From: Stromatinia cepivora
Lineage: Eukaryota > Ascomycota > Leotiomycetes > Helotiales > Sclerotiniaceae
Length of the DNA stretch: 64,000 nucleotides
Assembly: GCA_014898415.1 (NCBI GenBank)
Contig: RCTD01000035.1
Span: forward strand, 421,838 to 485,837
Direction of reading: 5' to 3'
Positions 11,172 through 20,797 of the stretch are shown here, piece by piece. Made by a program: the position numbers and the translations under genes. Numbering within the stretch: the stretch's first letter is position 1; every line of letters begins with the position of its first letter. Below the pieces are notes generated by a model. The model was not told the origin of the DNA, searched no databases, and saw nothing but the letters and a program-made list of their open reading frames with translations.

Positions 11172-12612
11172 GGTTTGAGCCTTTAGGATATTTTTGTCTA
11201 GGTGAAATCTTTGTGGAGAGTTGCCTAAGCGCTGATGAAGTGTGAGGTAGCTTTTATGGAGGATCGATAACTTCTTGATGGAGAATTTGATTATTTTAAT
11301 TTGTTCTATGTGCAGATAAGTATTTGCTGGGTGGAGTTGAGGAGTTGTTTAAAATTTATCTCGAAACATGTTATATTGAGTGGCTGGACGTGATGACGAG
11401 CCTATATATTTAACAGAGTTTCTACGGTTGTAACTGTAGAGCGTTCAGTACAGTCAAGTTATTGGTGCAATGAAGTACAGAGAAACTTCATAGTAAGTCC
11501 CTACCAACCTCGCTAAGTGGAAAATCTTTCAATATTTCCGTACTGCACAAATGAAGGTAGTCACTATTTGATGTCGTTCAAGTACCGTTGGAGCAGCTCG
11601 AAAAGCTAGCGAAGGAGATTGAGGATATTCCAAGTACTTCGCAAGCCAATGCTTCCCCCTAAGAATTTTTCAGGATGCCAGTCACTAAAGAAACATTAAG
11701 CGAGGTATTTGTACACATCTGAATTTGTAGCGTGTGGTGGAACAAACGGTTGGTAAGCATTGCGCATAAAGCCTAGTAGCTATTAATGAAATCATCTAAA
11801 TAAGTATATATTGATTACGACTCTCACATCTAGGCAGGCGCTGCACAGAGGAAGAGGAGTAGTAGGGGAAATGATGAAGGTGAAGGCCGCGAGGTGACGT
11901 GGGGAAAACATTGGAGGTTAGGGAAGTGAACAAGAAAGATGAAAGGGCTAATATGTGAGTAACGGACTTAGTTGGCCAAGAGAAAAATCGATGCTAGCTT
12001 TGGAAGCGTTGCACTTTAAATATCACTATAGTTTTCAATCATAATTTTTTATACTCAGTTTTTTGGTCCGCGGATGCACATAGCAATTGTAGGCACTTCA
12101 AATAATACAATCATGTAAAAGTATTACGATGGAAAAGTCTGGATTCTGTCCGAGTATAGAGGCATGGTCCTCACTCCTGTCTAATTATCATAAGTTACGA
12201 GGCTGCTTTTGGCAATGGTTATCTAACATATCATGGATGAGTTTAAGTTGATCACTTTGCGCAGGCGGGAAGGTCTCACGTTGGCTTCAGTTCAAAATTA
12301 TTGTGAGTGCTAGATGATTTGATATTTCTAGACTATCTTACTGTGGACGATGAATTACCACGTTATGATTCTCATCTAGAATGCCATGCAATTCCTCAAC
12401 ATTTCTTGCAATGCTTTGCTCCATCTCAATGATATCATGATAAACTCAATTCCGCTTCTCCACTGAGCCTCAAAGCAAAGTCCTGTCATTGATATCTCAA
12501 GGAGTCTACATACAACGTCAAGGTAACGTTCATATGATCAATCTCGCCACAATCCTTTGCAGCTTAGAAATCCACCTATTAGTTCAAGGTATCCCTACTG
12601 ACACTATCATCC
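11172..12612. other. Spacer between the two BTB paralogues, no supported gene
   Basis: About 1.4 kb of mixed composition. The first part (11172-11400) must hold the promoter of BTB paralogue 1. I found no ORF, RNA gene or repeat that I can defend. Confidence 0.5.
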
Positions 12613-13371
12613 TCATGCTTTTTCCTGGAAATTAGGACATTTTGTGCCCCAGGCGTGGTGGTGATAGAGGCACGGGGAAGCATTTCTAGGGTCCCATTCC
12701 GCATTGTACGGTTCACCCTTCCATTTCATAAGATTGAGAGCATCAAGCAGAAGACCGTCAGTATTCTTAGCCGCATCCGCCAGTTCCTCGTTAGAGTAGG
12801 TGGACTTTGAGGCGACCTTTATGTTGCAATTCAAAAGGTAGCCATAGCACATGGTTAAGAACTTCCTAGCAGCAGACTCCTTTCTCGTCTTATTATATCC
12901 CAGTTGCATATGCCGAGAATCTGGGAAAGATGAAGGCTTGCTGGTTTGGTAGGTATTGACAATTCGGTTCATGAGGATGTCCTGGAGATCGACCAAATCA
13001 TGTTTTTCGGCATAAATGTACAAGTGCCACAGGGTGTCCACAGGAATCCCACGGAAGAACTTTCCATGATAGGCGAATTGCAACAAGCCAACGAAAACCT
13101 CTGGGTCCAGTTGTTGATATACATCAAACCGACCCTTCAGCGGACCAAGTCCCACTCTCGAGATGCGAATATCACCGAATAGACGAGGATGATGTTGAGT
13201 GATTAATTCCGCGTGGACTAGGAATTCTTGGGTATCTTCATCTTTGCCGACGGCGACTGTGACCATTTGTTTGCTGAATCTAGATATGAGAGTGGAGGTT
13301 TTCTGCCAGTCAAAGAATTTGACAACTGGTGCAGCTGATTGAGCCGAGGCTTGTTTGGTAGAAGTAACCAT
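12613..13371 (-). CDS. BTB/POZ-domain protein, paralogue 2
   Basis: Single-exon gene of 252 residues. I chose the ATG at 13371 (MVTSTKQASAQ); the frame stays open further upstream but without an ATG. The BTB fold starts at MVTVAVGKDEDTQEF and continues with FLVHAELITQHHPRLF, PEVFVGLLQFAYHGKFF and VDTLWHLYIYAEKHDLVDLQ. It matches paralogue 1 block by block. The C-terminal C-x2-H-x-H-A-W-x2-K-C-P motif is conserved and could bind a metal. Both genes lie on the minus strand, about 1.4 kb apart, consistent with a tandem duplication followed by divergence. Paralogue 1 has an extra 5' exon and intron that this gene lacks, unless its N-terminal extension is a fused version. Confidence 0.85.
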   Translation of the reverse strand: MVTSTKQASAQSAAPVVKFFDWQKTSTLISRFSKQMVTVAVGKDEDTQEFLVHAELITQHHPRLFGDIRISRVGLGPLKGRFDVYQQLDPEVFVGLLQFAYHGKFFRGIPVDTLWHLYIYAEKHDLVDLQDILMNRIVNTYQTSKPSSFPDSRHMQLGYNKTRKESAARKFLTMCYGYLLNCNIKVASKSTYSNEELADAAKNTDGLLLDALNLMKWKGEPYNAEWDPRNASPCLYHHHAWGTKCPNFQEKA

Positions 13372-13652
13372 GTTGCTTGAAGATTTCGATAGAATTGAGA
13401 GAAGACGAAGACTTTCGCTGAAGATTGTTTGGGAGAGGTGATAGAAGATCAAAAGTTGTGATTGTTTTGATGTAAATCCCTTGGTTGATTAGAATGTCTT
13501 GTGGGGAGATGTCTTGTTGAACTCTGAGAATTTTGAGGATTAGAAGTGGGTAAAGATGGATCTTTATACCTGGAAGTATAGATAGCAGCACGACCGTATT
13601 GTCTGTAGTATAGCCTGGAAATTCAAGCGTAACTATGTACAGCCAAAATACA

Positions 13653-14009
13653 AAAACCGTACTGGTTCCGTAATCAAGATTGCCGTCTACTACAGTGTAT
13701 AAACAGAGAACTAGAATTGCCGTAAACTATAAGCATCTTCTCCTCATCAAAACTTCGCTGTTCCATATCCGAAAACCGTACTGGTTCTGTAATCGATATT
13801 GCTGTATACTATGGTATATAAACAGAGAACTGGAATTACCGTAAACTATAAGCATCTTCTCCTTATCAAAACTTCGCTGTTCCGTATCCGAAAACCGTAC
13901 TGGTTCCGTAATCGATATTGCCGTATACTACGGCGCATAAGCAGAGAACTGGAATTGCCCTATAGCCGCGAGCATCTTCTGCTCACTAAGACTTCGCCGC
14001 CGCGCGTTT
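13653..14009. repeat. Three tandem copies of a 119-bp unit, graded C-to-T decay
   Basis: Copies start at 13653, 13772 and 13891, each opening with AAAACCGTACTGGTT. They carry the shared phrases AGAGAACT, TAAGCATCTTCT and AACTTCGCTGTTCC. Copies 1 and 2 differ from copy 3 largely by C/T and G/A changes: copy 3 keeps GCCGCGAGC where the others read AACTATAAGC. A 70-codon frame crosses the array but is a by-product. Confidence 0.85.
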
Positions 14010-14382
14010 AGAGGCTGTTATATGTCGCCATGACTTCTATCAAGCTTTGTGTATGATTTTCGCTTAGATAGCGAGCTAATTTGCAATTCTTACGAGAGCT
14101 GTGCTTCTTGATCCTCTTAATCGCGAGTATCTAGCCGCGCAGCTCTCGATATGGTATTTATGTTGACGGTAATGCATTGGAGATACCGTACAAGATTGGC
14201 CACCAAGAATAATACATTTAGAGTCTGCGGAAACCTTGAATGTGTGAAATATTTATGAAATTAGTTGAGACATGGTTTGGGCCTTGGACCAATCACAAAA
14301 CTGATCGAAAAATGACATCAAGCAGAAAAAACTTTCCATGGTTTTCTCGCCGAATGAAGACTTCCCCATTCGTTGCTATATA

Positions 14383-14823
14383 CTCGGGCTAGTCTTTGAA
14401 GAGGGCCGGGAGCTTAGCGAAGCATATTTCTACACCAAAAGTCATCTATTTCAAAAATCTATATAAATTCAATAAATGATTATACATACTTCAAACTTAA
14501 AATTATAATAGAAATTCATTGAAAATTTAATACTTTGAATTCATATTTTGATATACCAAAATAAACTACTTGAAAACCGAAAATATATTTAAAATTAAAA
14601 TTTTATAACACTATAATTTTAATTATATTCCCTTTAATCAATAAAACAAAATAAAATTTTCTTCTTGATATACAATTATTATTTAAATAAATCTTTATTG
14701 CAACTTCGAATATCAAATCCATATATCAAATAATTAAATTAATATATATTTTTAAAAAGATTGATTTTTGATAAGGAAAACTATGAAAGCTTGGGCCCGG
14801 CCCTCTTCAAAGACTAGCTCTAG
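14383..14823. mobile_element. MITE-like element, about 441 bp, TA target duplication
   Basis: The left end (14383-14410) reads CTCGGGCTAGTCTTTG then AAGAGGGCCGGG. The right end (14796-14823) is its reverse complement with two or three mismatches. The central 20-odd bases are identical on both sides. TA dinucleotides flank both ends (14381-14382 and 14824-14825), as left by Tc1/mariner transposases. The interior is very AT-rich with no ORF, so this is a non-autonomous element. Confidence 0.8.
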
Positions 14824-15217
14824 TAAATAATTTGAAATTTGGATTGACCCTTTTATATATAAGGATATATATAATGTTAATTTTGTACGAATATTCCTTG
14901 CAGTTATATGAGATTTGGGGTTGCTTTAAGATTTCCTAAACTGAGAAATCAAGCCCTCTTTGAAGCAAATCAGTCTAGAGGTTTGACTTGTTAGGTCAAA
15001 TAGATCAAGTAGATACACAAGACATCGCGCAGTAACTCATAGATAGCAGAGGTAGATTAGATTCGTGTGATATTCGCTCTGAAATTGAATGTATTCTGCT
15101 GTATTTCATGAGCGACAATCAATCCGTCTGGTGAAGAAGCTCAGATTATGCCCTGTCACATGATCTAGCATCACTTGGTACGTAGATTCTCCAATTTCTC
15201 CTTCACCTCATATTGAA
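14824..15217. other. Spacer between the MITE and the 3' end of the FMO-ADC gene
   Basis: About 390 bases with no gene visible. The last 100 bases probably include the transcript end of the minus-strand FMO-ADC gene. Confidence 0.45.
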
Positions 15218-17324
15218 CTATGGCTCCGAACTTTGAATTCCAGATCGGATTACCTCCACAATTTTGACACCTCGGAGACCCTTGATTATATTCGCCAGTG
15301 TTGGGAATGCCATCTCCAGTTCCCTATCTTCCAGATCTGTGAACACGACTTCCGCGTTCCCAGCCTTCCATCTCTTTTCTTCTTTTGCCGTTGGTACTGA
15401 AGGATAAACAGTCGCGTACTCTGCATCCTGTTCCTGTTTCATGCTTGACGGAATGACCTTATATTGCAGAACTGGGGTCTGAAGAACGGAGTCGGCATCT
15501 GCAGTCTCCTCCAAGTCATTCAAAATCAAACGACAAAATTCGGTACCTTCCCAACCAGCGCTCAACACGAACGACGAATTTGAGTTGGATTTTTCATCCA
15601 GGGTTGCGAAGACTTTGAAAACTCCTAGTTCTTCTCGGCTGGTAATAATTGGATCGGCCATGTTTTCAAAAAGAACTGGTAGTAGGTCACCTTTCAATTC
15701 AGCGCTGTTTGATGGATTCTTATGTACGACATCATGGACGTAAAGTCCCAGCATTGAATATCCTCGGCCTCCTAGCCATTCCAGATTCTCTAAGCGTGTG
15801 GTTGAGAATGTGGCAGTCGCCCACATACCATCGGTGTGTATCTGGAAATCGTCAGATGGCAGAAGCGTCGATAGATAGCTCTTGTATGTTTTGAAGGTAA
15901 TGTAACATGTCTTATATGTTCCTCTTGAAGGGTTTCGAGGCTTTCCATTTAAGTCTTGCCTCGGACTTGGGCTAGGTCCAAAGGACATTGGCATTCTGCG
16001 ACACAGGGCATTCTTATTCAAATCTCGAAGCAAGATCCCATGTGCATGATCATATGCGTCGTGGCCAAGATTTATCGCGGTGAACTGCATACGATCTACA
16101 AGCTTCCCTCCATGCTTTCCCCGAGGCGTATGGAATCCTGCTTGACGAGTGAAGTCTTGCACAAGCGTAGCACGATCGTATCTAGCTTGAACATAAAGTT
16201 TCAGACGTTGCTCAATGTCAGACGAATTAGTACCCAATGGAAATAAAGCACCTATTGCTGCACTGTCTTCTATGGCCTGAGCACCTCCTTGTCCTTGATG
16301 TGGGAGAAATGCATGAGCGGCATCTCCAAGAAGTACCAATTTGCCATGAACCCAATTTTCTCTTCCTAGCTCATCGTGGTCTAGCAAATTCCATAATTTG
16401 ATATCATCAGGCGAGGCTTTCGCTAGCATGGCTCGTACATCATCTGGAAATGAAGTGTAACACCTCAAAAGCAAATCTTTGGATGCACTTCGGTTCCAAT
16501 CTTCGGAACTAGCTTCTGTTTCTTCTTCAGGATGCATTGCCACAAGGTTCAATAAGGTGTTGTTCCTACATGGGTATGCAACTATCCTTCGGTCTTTCCC
16601 AGATATCACACGCATTTCTCCCGATTTTTCGACGAAATGTGCAGTCTTGGGATCATTTCGAATGTCGTCGATTGGGATCAAGAATCTGAAGGCGCTGGCT
16701 CCAGATGACTCTGGAGGTGGGTGATCTCTTAGGATTGTATTTCTAATTTTTGAATGAATACCATCTGCAGCAATTATGAAATCACCCGTATGCGTAGATC
16801 CGTCGTCCAAAGTTAAAGATGGAGCTTCGACATCAACAAACGCAACTCTACTTCGAGTATGCAGAACTGCAGGGCTTCCTTTACCATTTCCCGAGGTAGC
16901 AATATCTTTCAACGCACTATGAAGATCCACTCGATGAATCAGTTGCCACGGGTGTGGATAGACCTTGGAGAGTCCTCTCACGTCTCTGGAAAATTCCAAC
17001 TCGCCGTTCGATCGATATTCAGAAATCCATTCTAGCTGGTTTGCTCCATGATCTTCCGGCACCATGCCAAGTCTTCGTAATAGACCGTTGACGTTGCTGG
17101 GAATGTGTATTGCTGCACCTATTTCAGCTGCCAAACGTGATTGCTCGAATATCTAAATCGCTGTTAATTTAATTCCTTCGTAAACTTTACTCATGTCTAC
17201 AAACCTCTACATTGTGTCCTGCTTGCCGGAGAAAAATGGCTGCTGAGAGACCTCCAATTCCACCACCAGCTATCAATACTTTCAACGGTTTATACCGGTC
17301 TTCAACGTTGTCGGTGGTAGTCAT
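15218..17324 (-). CDS. FAD-dependent monooxygenase fused to an acetoacetate-decarboxylase-like domain
   Basis: Two exons, 17324-17205 and 17152-15218 (52-nt intron), 684 residues. The N-terminal part is a class A flavin monooxygenase of the salicylate-hydroxylase/UbiH type. It has the dinucleotide-binding motif VLIAGGGIGGLSAA (about 16-29), the DG motif IIAADGIHS (about 166-174) and the GD motif LLGDAAHAFLPHQGQGG (about 314-330). Relatives normally end at about 420. Here the same ORF continues for about 260 residues with an acetoacetate decarboxylase (ADC) family fold: YKTCYITFKTY, ATATFSTTRLENLEWLGGRGY and IITSREELGVFKVFA. The lysine near 553 sits about where ADC enzymes carry their Schiff-base Lys-Lys pair, but the usual PKK is FKV, so catalysis is uncertain. 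Substrate unknown; an oxidative aromatic or polyketide step is a guess. Confidence 0.85.
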
Positions 17325-18417
17325 CTTTGTTCCCGAGATCCTACAGTATGGAATTAAAGCACTCGGCTGGTAAATTTAGGATTTTGATATTGTTCGCTGT
17401 GTGATGTGTCATCTAATGATTTTGCTCAATCTTACATTAATACAGCAGTCAACAAAATATATGCATCTCATGACGGACATTCATTTCTCCGCATCAAAGT
17501 CCGCTCTTTACCCCGCCGTCTAGGTAACAACCTTATTCAATTGTCGAATATGGGGATCCCCATCATCCGCTATTGGCGTGTTCTGCATACATCCTTTCCA
17601 CCCCACCGGGCCCCACACAACATTCGTAACCATCCGCACATTTTTAAACCACTCCGTAATCCCGAATGTAACACAGTGAGTGGTAAGGCCGATGAATATG
17701 ACATGAGGTTCTAGCAATGACACCTGACAGGTGGTACAACTTCTATCATATTGGAAAATTATGGAGACTAAATTGGCGGGAGAGTTGAAAGGGGGAAATG
17801 GGTGCTCAGGCCACTTCGTGGGGAGATGCCGGATATATTAAGAAAGGATACTCACCAGGCCAGTCGCTCTGAGTCAATATGTTCTCGTTGTCGAGTTGAC
17901 GCGCGGCCTGATGGATGTAGTCTTTCCTCATGAGTACAAAAAGCGCCGCCGAAACATGGCTCGAGAAAGTTTGTCCCCATATTACCACATAAGCATCAAT
18001 GATATCCAATTTCGGTATCGGCAGGATGGTAAAAGCAAGTACGAGGAAAGAATTTCCTTGAGACAGCCATGGATTATTCAAAACAATGCCTGATTTGTGT
18101 ATCATTTAGCAAAGTGCATCCATCGACTGTGGTCCATTTCATCATGAAATACGCGGCGGCAAAGGTGTTTGTATGGCACTGGGTACTGGGTACTGGAATT
18201 GAGATAAAGATGAGATATTCTGGATAAGTACTTGGTTAAGAATTCTGCCACTCTACCCCACACACAATGCACGATGAGCAAAGCCAAGAGAATTATCCTG
18301 CTTTGATCGTTGTGTTACTCTAATCTTGTCTTATTTCTCGCACTACACTCTTCTAGTTTCGCATTCTTCGTCTTGTTTCTTTCATTCCGAACATTAACCT
18401 TGACCCCCGAGGAGGAA
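17325..18417. other. Divergent intergenic region, no confident gene
   Basis: It separates the FMO-ADC gene (minus) from the Arg/Ser-rich gene (plus). A minus frame at 18105-17806 starts with ATG and contains hydrophobic stretches (NSFLVLAFTILPIP, AYVVIWG), followed by a possible GTGAGT donor. It could be a fragment of a membrane protein, but I recognise no family. Confidence 0.4.
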
Positions 18418-19290
18418 ATGGACGACTTCATTGAACTTGGCATGGAAGCCACTGATAGATGCATCGATAAACACTTTGACAAGCTCCCTGATAAATCATT
18501 ACATTCGGAAATATACCATCCGCGGAATATCAAAAATGTAATTTCTGGAAAATTGCGAGATGATGGTCTTGCAAAGGAACCTGTCAAGAATGGTCCTGGC
18601 GTAGATGAAAGTGGAGGTGATGAGGACACATCAGACGAGAGAATCTATCGCGGAAAAGAACATAGGGGCCGTCAGGCTTTCAATGGAGGTCAGAAAAAGC
18701 GATTTGAGCCAAACTATGGCTGTCGAGGCGAGTATGCTGCATATGAACAAGATCGGCCATCTCCATATAACAACTCTCCATCATCATCACGAAACAAGAG
18801 AAGAGGTGATGACGACTTCGATAGCAAGCCAACATTGCCTTCTCGTCGAAATCACCATCAGCAGGATTTGCGTCGGAGGAGCTCATTGCCTCAAGACGAA
18901 ATAAGGTCAAGAGATTTGGCTGATTGTCGAGAGTATGAAGAGAGAAAGGGGACTCGGACTAACGGGAGGAGGTTTACTGTGGACGAGAGCAACAATTTGC
19001 CTCACAGACGAACATCCAAATCAACAAACAAAGCTTCGGACAACGAAGCAGGCTTGAGATATGGTGCAGTTGGTGCAATGCTTGATGGATTAGCAGCCCA
19101 AGAGCTGGCAGCTAAGAAACCTAGAGGTGGCAGTAATGATAAGGTTGCACTAGCGATGCTAGGAGCCGCCGCGGGTGCTTTGGCAGGTAAATCACTCGGG
19201 GAACGGGTACATGAAAGTAAAGGAAGAACAGAGCGAAAACCGCGCCATGATAGATATGATAGGAAGTATAATACAAACCGGTCATATTAA
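18418..19290 (+). CDS. Arg/Ser-rich hypothetical protein with C-terminal glycine-zipper-like segment
   Basis: Single exon. The ATG at 18418 (MDDFIELGMEAT) is the first in a frame that is open further upstream; 290 residues. Most of the protein is hydrophilic, rich in Arg, Ser, Asp and Glu, and looks disordered. Near the C-terminus it has ALAMLGAAAGALAGKSLGE (about residues 241-259), a small-residue stretch of the type seen in glycine zippers and in fungal DUF3824-like proteins. The end is basic (ERKPRHDRYDRKY). No catalytic motif is visible. Low complexity with a few folded helices is all that can be said. The upstream neighbour is divergent, so a shared promoter region is possible. Confidence 0.6.
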   Translation: MDDFIELGMEATDRCIDKHFDKLPDKSLHSEIYHPRNIKNVISGKLRDDGLAKEPVKNGPGVDESGGDEDTSDERIYRGKEHRGRQAFNGGQKKRFEPNYGCRGEYAAYEQDRPSPYNNSPSSSRNKRRGDDDFDSKPTLPSRRNHHQQDLRRRSSLPQDEIRSRDLADCREYEERKGTRTNGRRFTVDESNNLPHRRTSKSTNKASDNEAGLRYGAVGAMLDGLAAQELAAKKPRGGSNDKVALAMLGAAAGALAGKSLGERVHESKGRTERKPRHDRYDRKYNTNRSY

Positions 19291-19872
19291 AGAGTGGATA
19301 TTAATGAATACGACGCGTCTATGAAGTTTGGCTCAACTATTTCTCATCTTCCTTGAATGATATCCAATGAAGCGTGCAAGTCAAACGATCGGACACATAG
19401 CCTATGAAATAGCTATCAAGGCAAGTTACACCAGATTATTTACTGCAAGGCTACCATAAAAAGGCTAGTACCGATCGATGGAGTGGTACAGAGCCCGCCT
19501 TTAAACATATCATGAATTTGAACTTCAGTGAATCTTTACAAAATAGAGAGACCACCGAATTGTGCAGCTAGAGGAGCTCATAAGAAATCACCAATATGTC
19601 ATGAACTCACGACTGGTATGAAATCTGTTTGTTCTGTCTTAATTCTCTTCCTGCTTGCCGATGCTAATCCTACTTCTGTGGAGCACCCAATCCACCGATC
19701 CGTCCCTCATCCAGTATAGATTTCTTGACCAAAATCATCATGTGCCATAAACCATGCTACGAACGCCAACCATGCTTCTTTTCCGCACCGTGATTGTCCC
19801 TTCCTGCTTCCCTAACACCATTATCCAATTAACCTGCCCATAACACAAAAGAAACTCCCTGATGGGCTGAAT
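19291..19872. other. Convergent intergenic region, no supported gene
   Basis: This lies between the 3' ends of the Arg/Ser-rich gene (plus) and the membrane-protein gene (minus). Only short ORFs with no recognisable motif are present; it probably holds the two 3' untranslated regions. Confidence 0.5.
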
Positions 19873-20797
19873 TTAGATCTTTCTCTCAGCATCCCCATTG
19901 AAATCCTCCGCCACAACCGTCTCGTCATCCTTATATTCCTTATACTCTATCCCTTGCGCACATTTGCATCTACATTCTCGCTCAAGGAAGTATCTTGGTT
20001 TCTTAACAATAAAAGCATACGTCTCATCATCTCCAAGAAAGATTTCCCCTCTTCTCGAACTTCGATTTCTATGCATCTATTAGCCAAATTCAAGCCCAGC
20101 AATCAATGGAGCAGAAGAAAACTCACCCAAACCTCTCCATAACCTCCAAAGCACAAACCACAAATAAGAAAATTACCACAATCCCTACAATCATGAAATC
20201 ATTTCTACTTCCCATCTCTAAATAGGTCATTCGACTTCTATATCCCACAGCAGTTCCTTGCCACATATTCGAATTTCCATATTTTGGCTTTTCTTCACTG
20301 ATGCTTTTCTTCCCATTTTCCCCCTCGAAATATTTTCTGGCGTCTTCTTTACGCAAACTAGGTAGCGCAGAGGTAGGCATACTGGGTCTCGCCTCATCCT
20401 CAACAACCGTCTTTGTCAAACTTTGGAGATATGCCGTACTGAGCGGTGTTTCAGCAGAAAGTGCTTCATCCGCAGGGATATCTTTTGAAGGTGTCATTGG
20501 TGCATTATCGAAGGCGCCTTCTTGGGCGAAATGTTCTTCGTCCGAGGGAGAAGTAGTGGTTGGTTTGACGAAGGTTGCCGGAGGTAGTTTTTGATGTTCT
20601 GGGAAATGCGGATTACGGGGATCGCTGGGCTTGGAGCGGGAGAGCGAGAAGGAGAGAGTGCTCATGGCGGAGCGGAGTGAGGAGCAGGATGGGGAATTTA
20701 AACATTTTTGAGATTGAGATGTTATTCGTGGGTCCACTGGGAATGCAGTTGAGAGTTGGAGGAATAGAAGGAGCGAGAGAGGTGATGATGGTCGCAT
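19873..20797 (-). CDS. Single-pass membrane protein with signal peptide, unknown function
   Basis: Two exons, 20797-20127 and 20068-19873 (58-nt intron with GTGAGT donor), 288 residues. The second exon start was set by frame: the ATAG acceptor at 20070-20069 keeps the acidic C-terminal frame. The N-terminus is a signal-peptide-like segment (LSLLLFLQLSTAFP, residues about 6-19). A long Ser/Pro/Thr-rich lumenal or extracellular part follows. One transmembrane helix lies near 205-218 (IVGIVVIFLFVVCA). The tail has basic and Cys-containing CRCKCAQG and an acidic end. Type I topology is inferred. I recognise no family. The downstream ATG giving MSTLSFSL is an alternative start but would lose the signal peptide. 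Confidence 0.6.
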
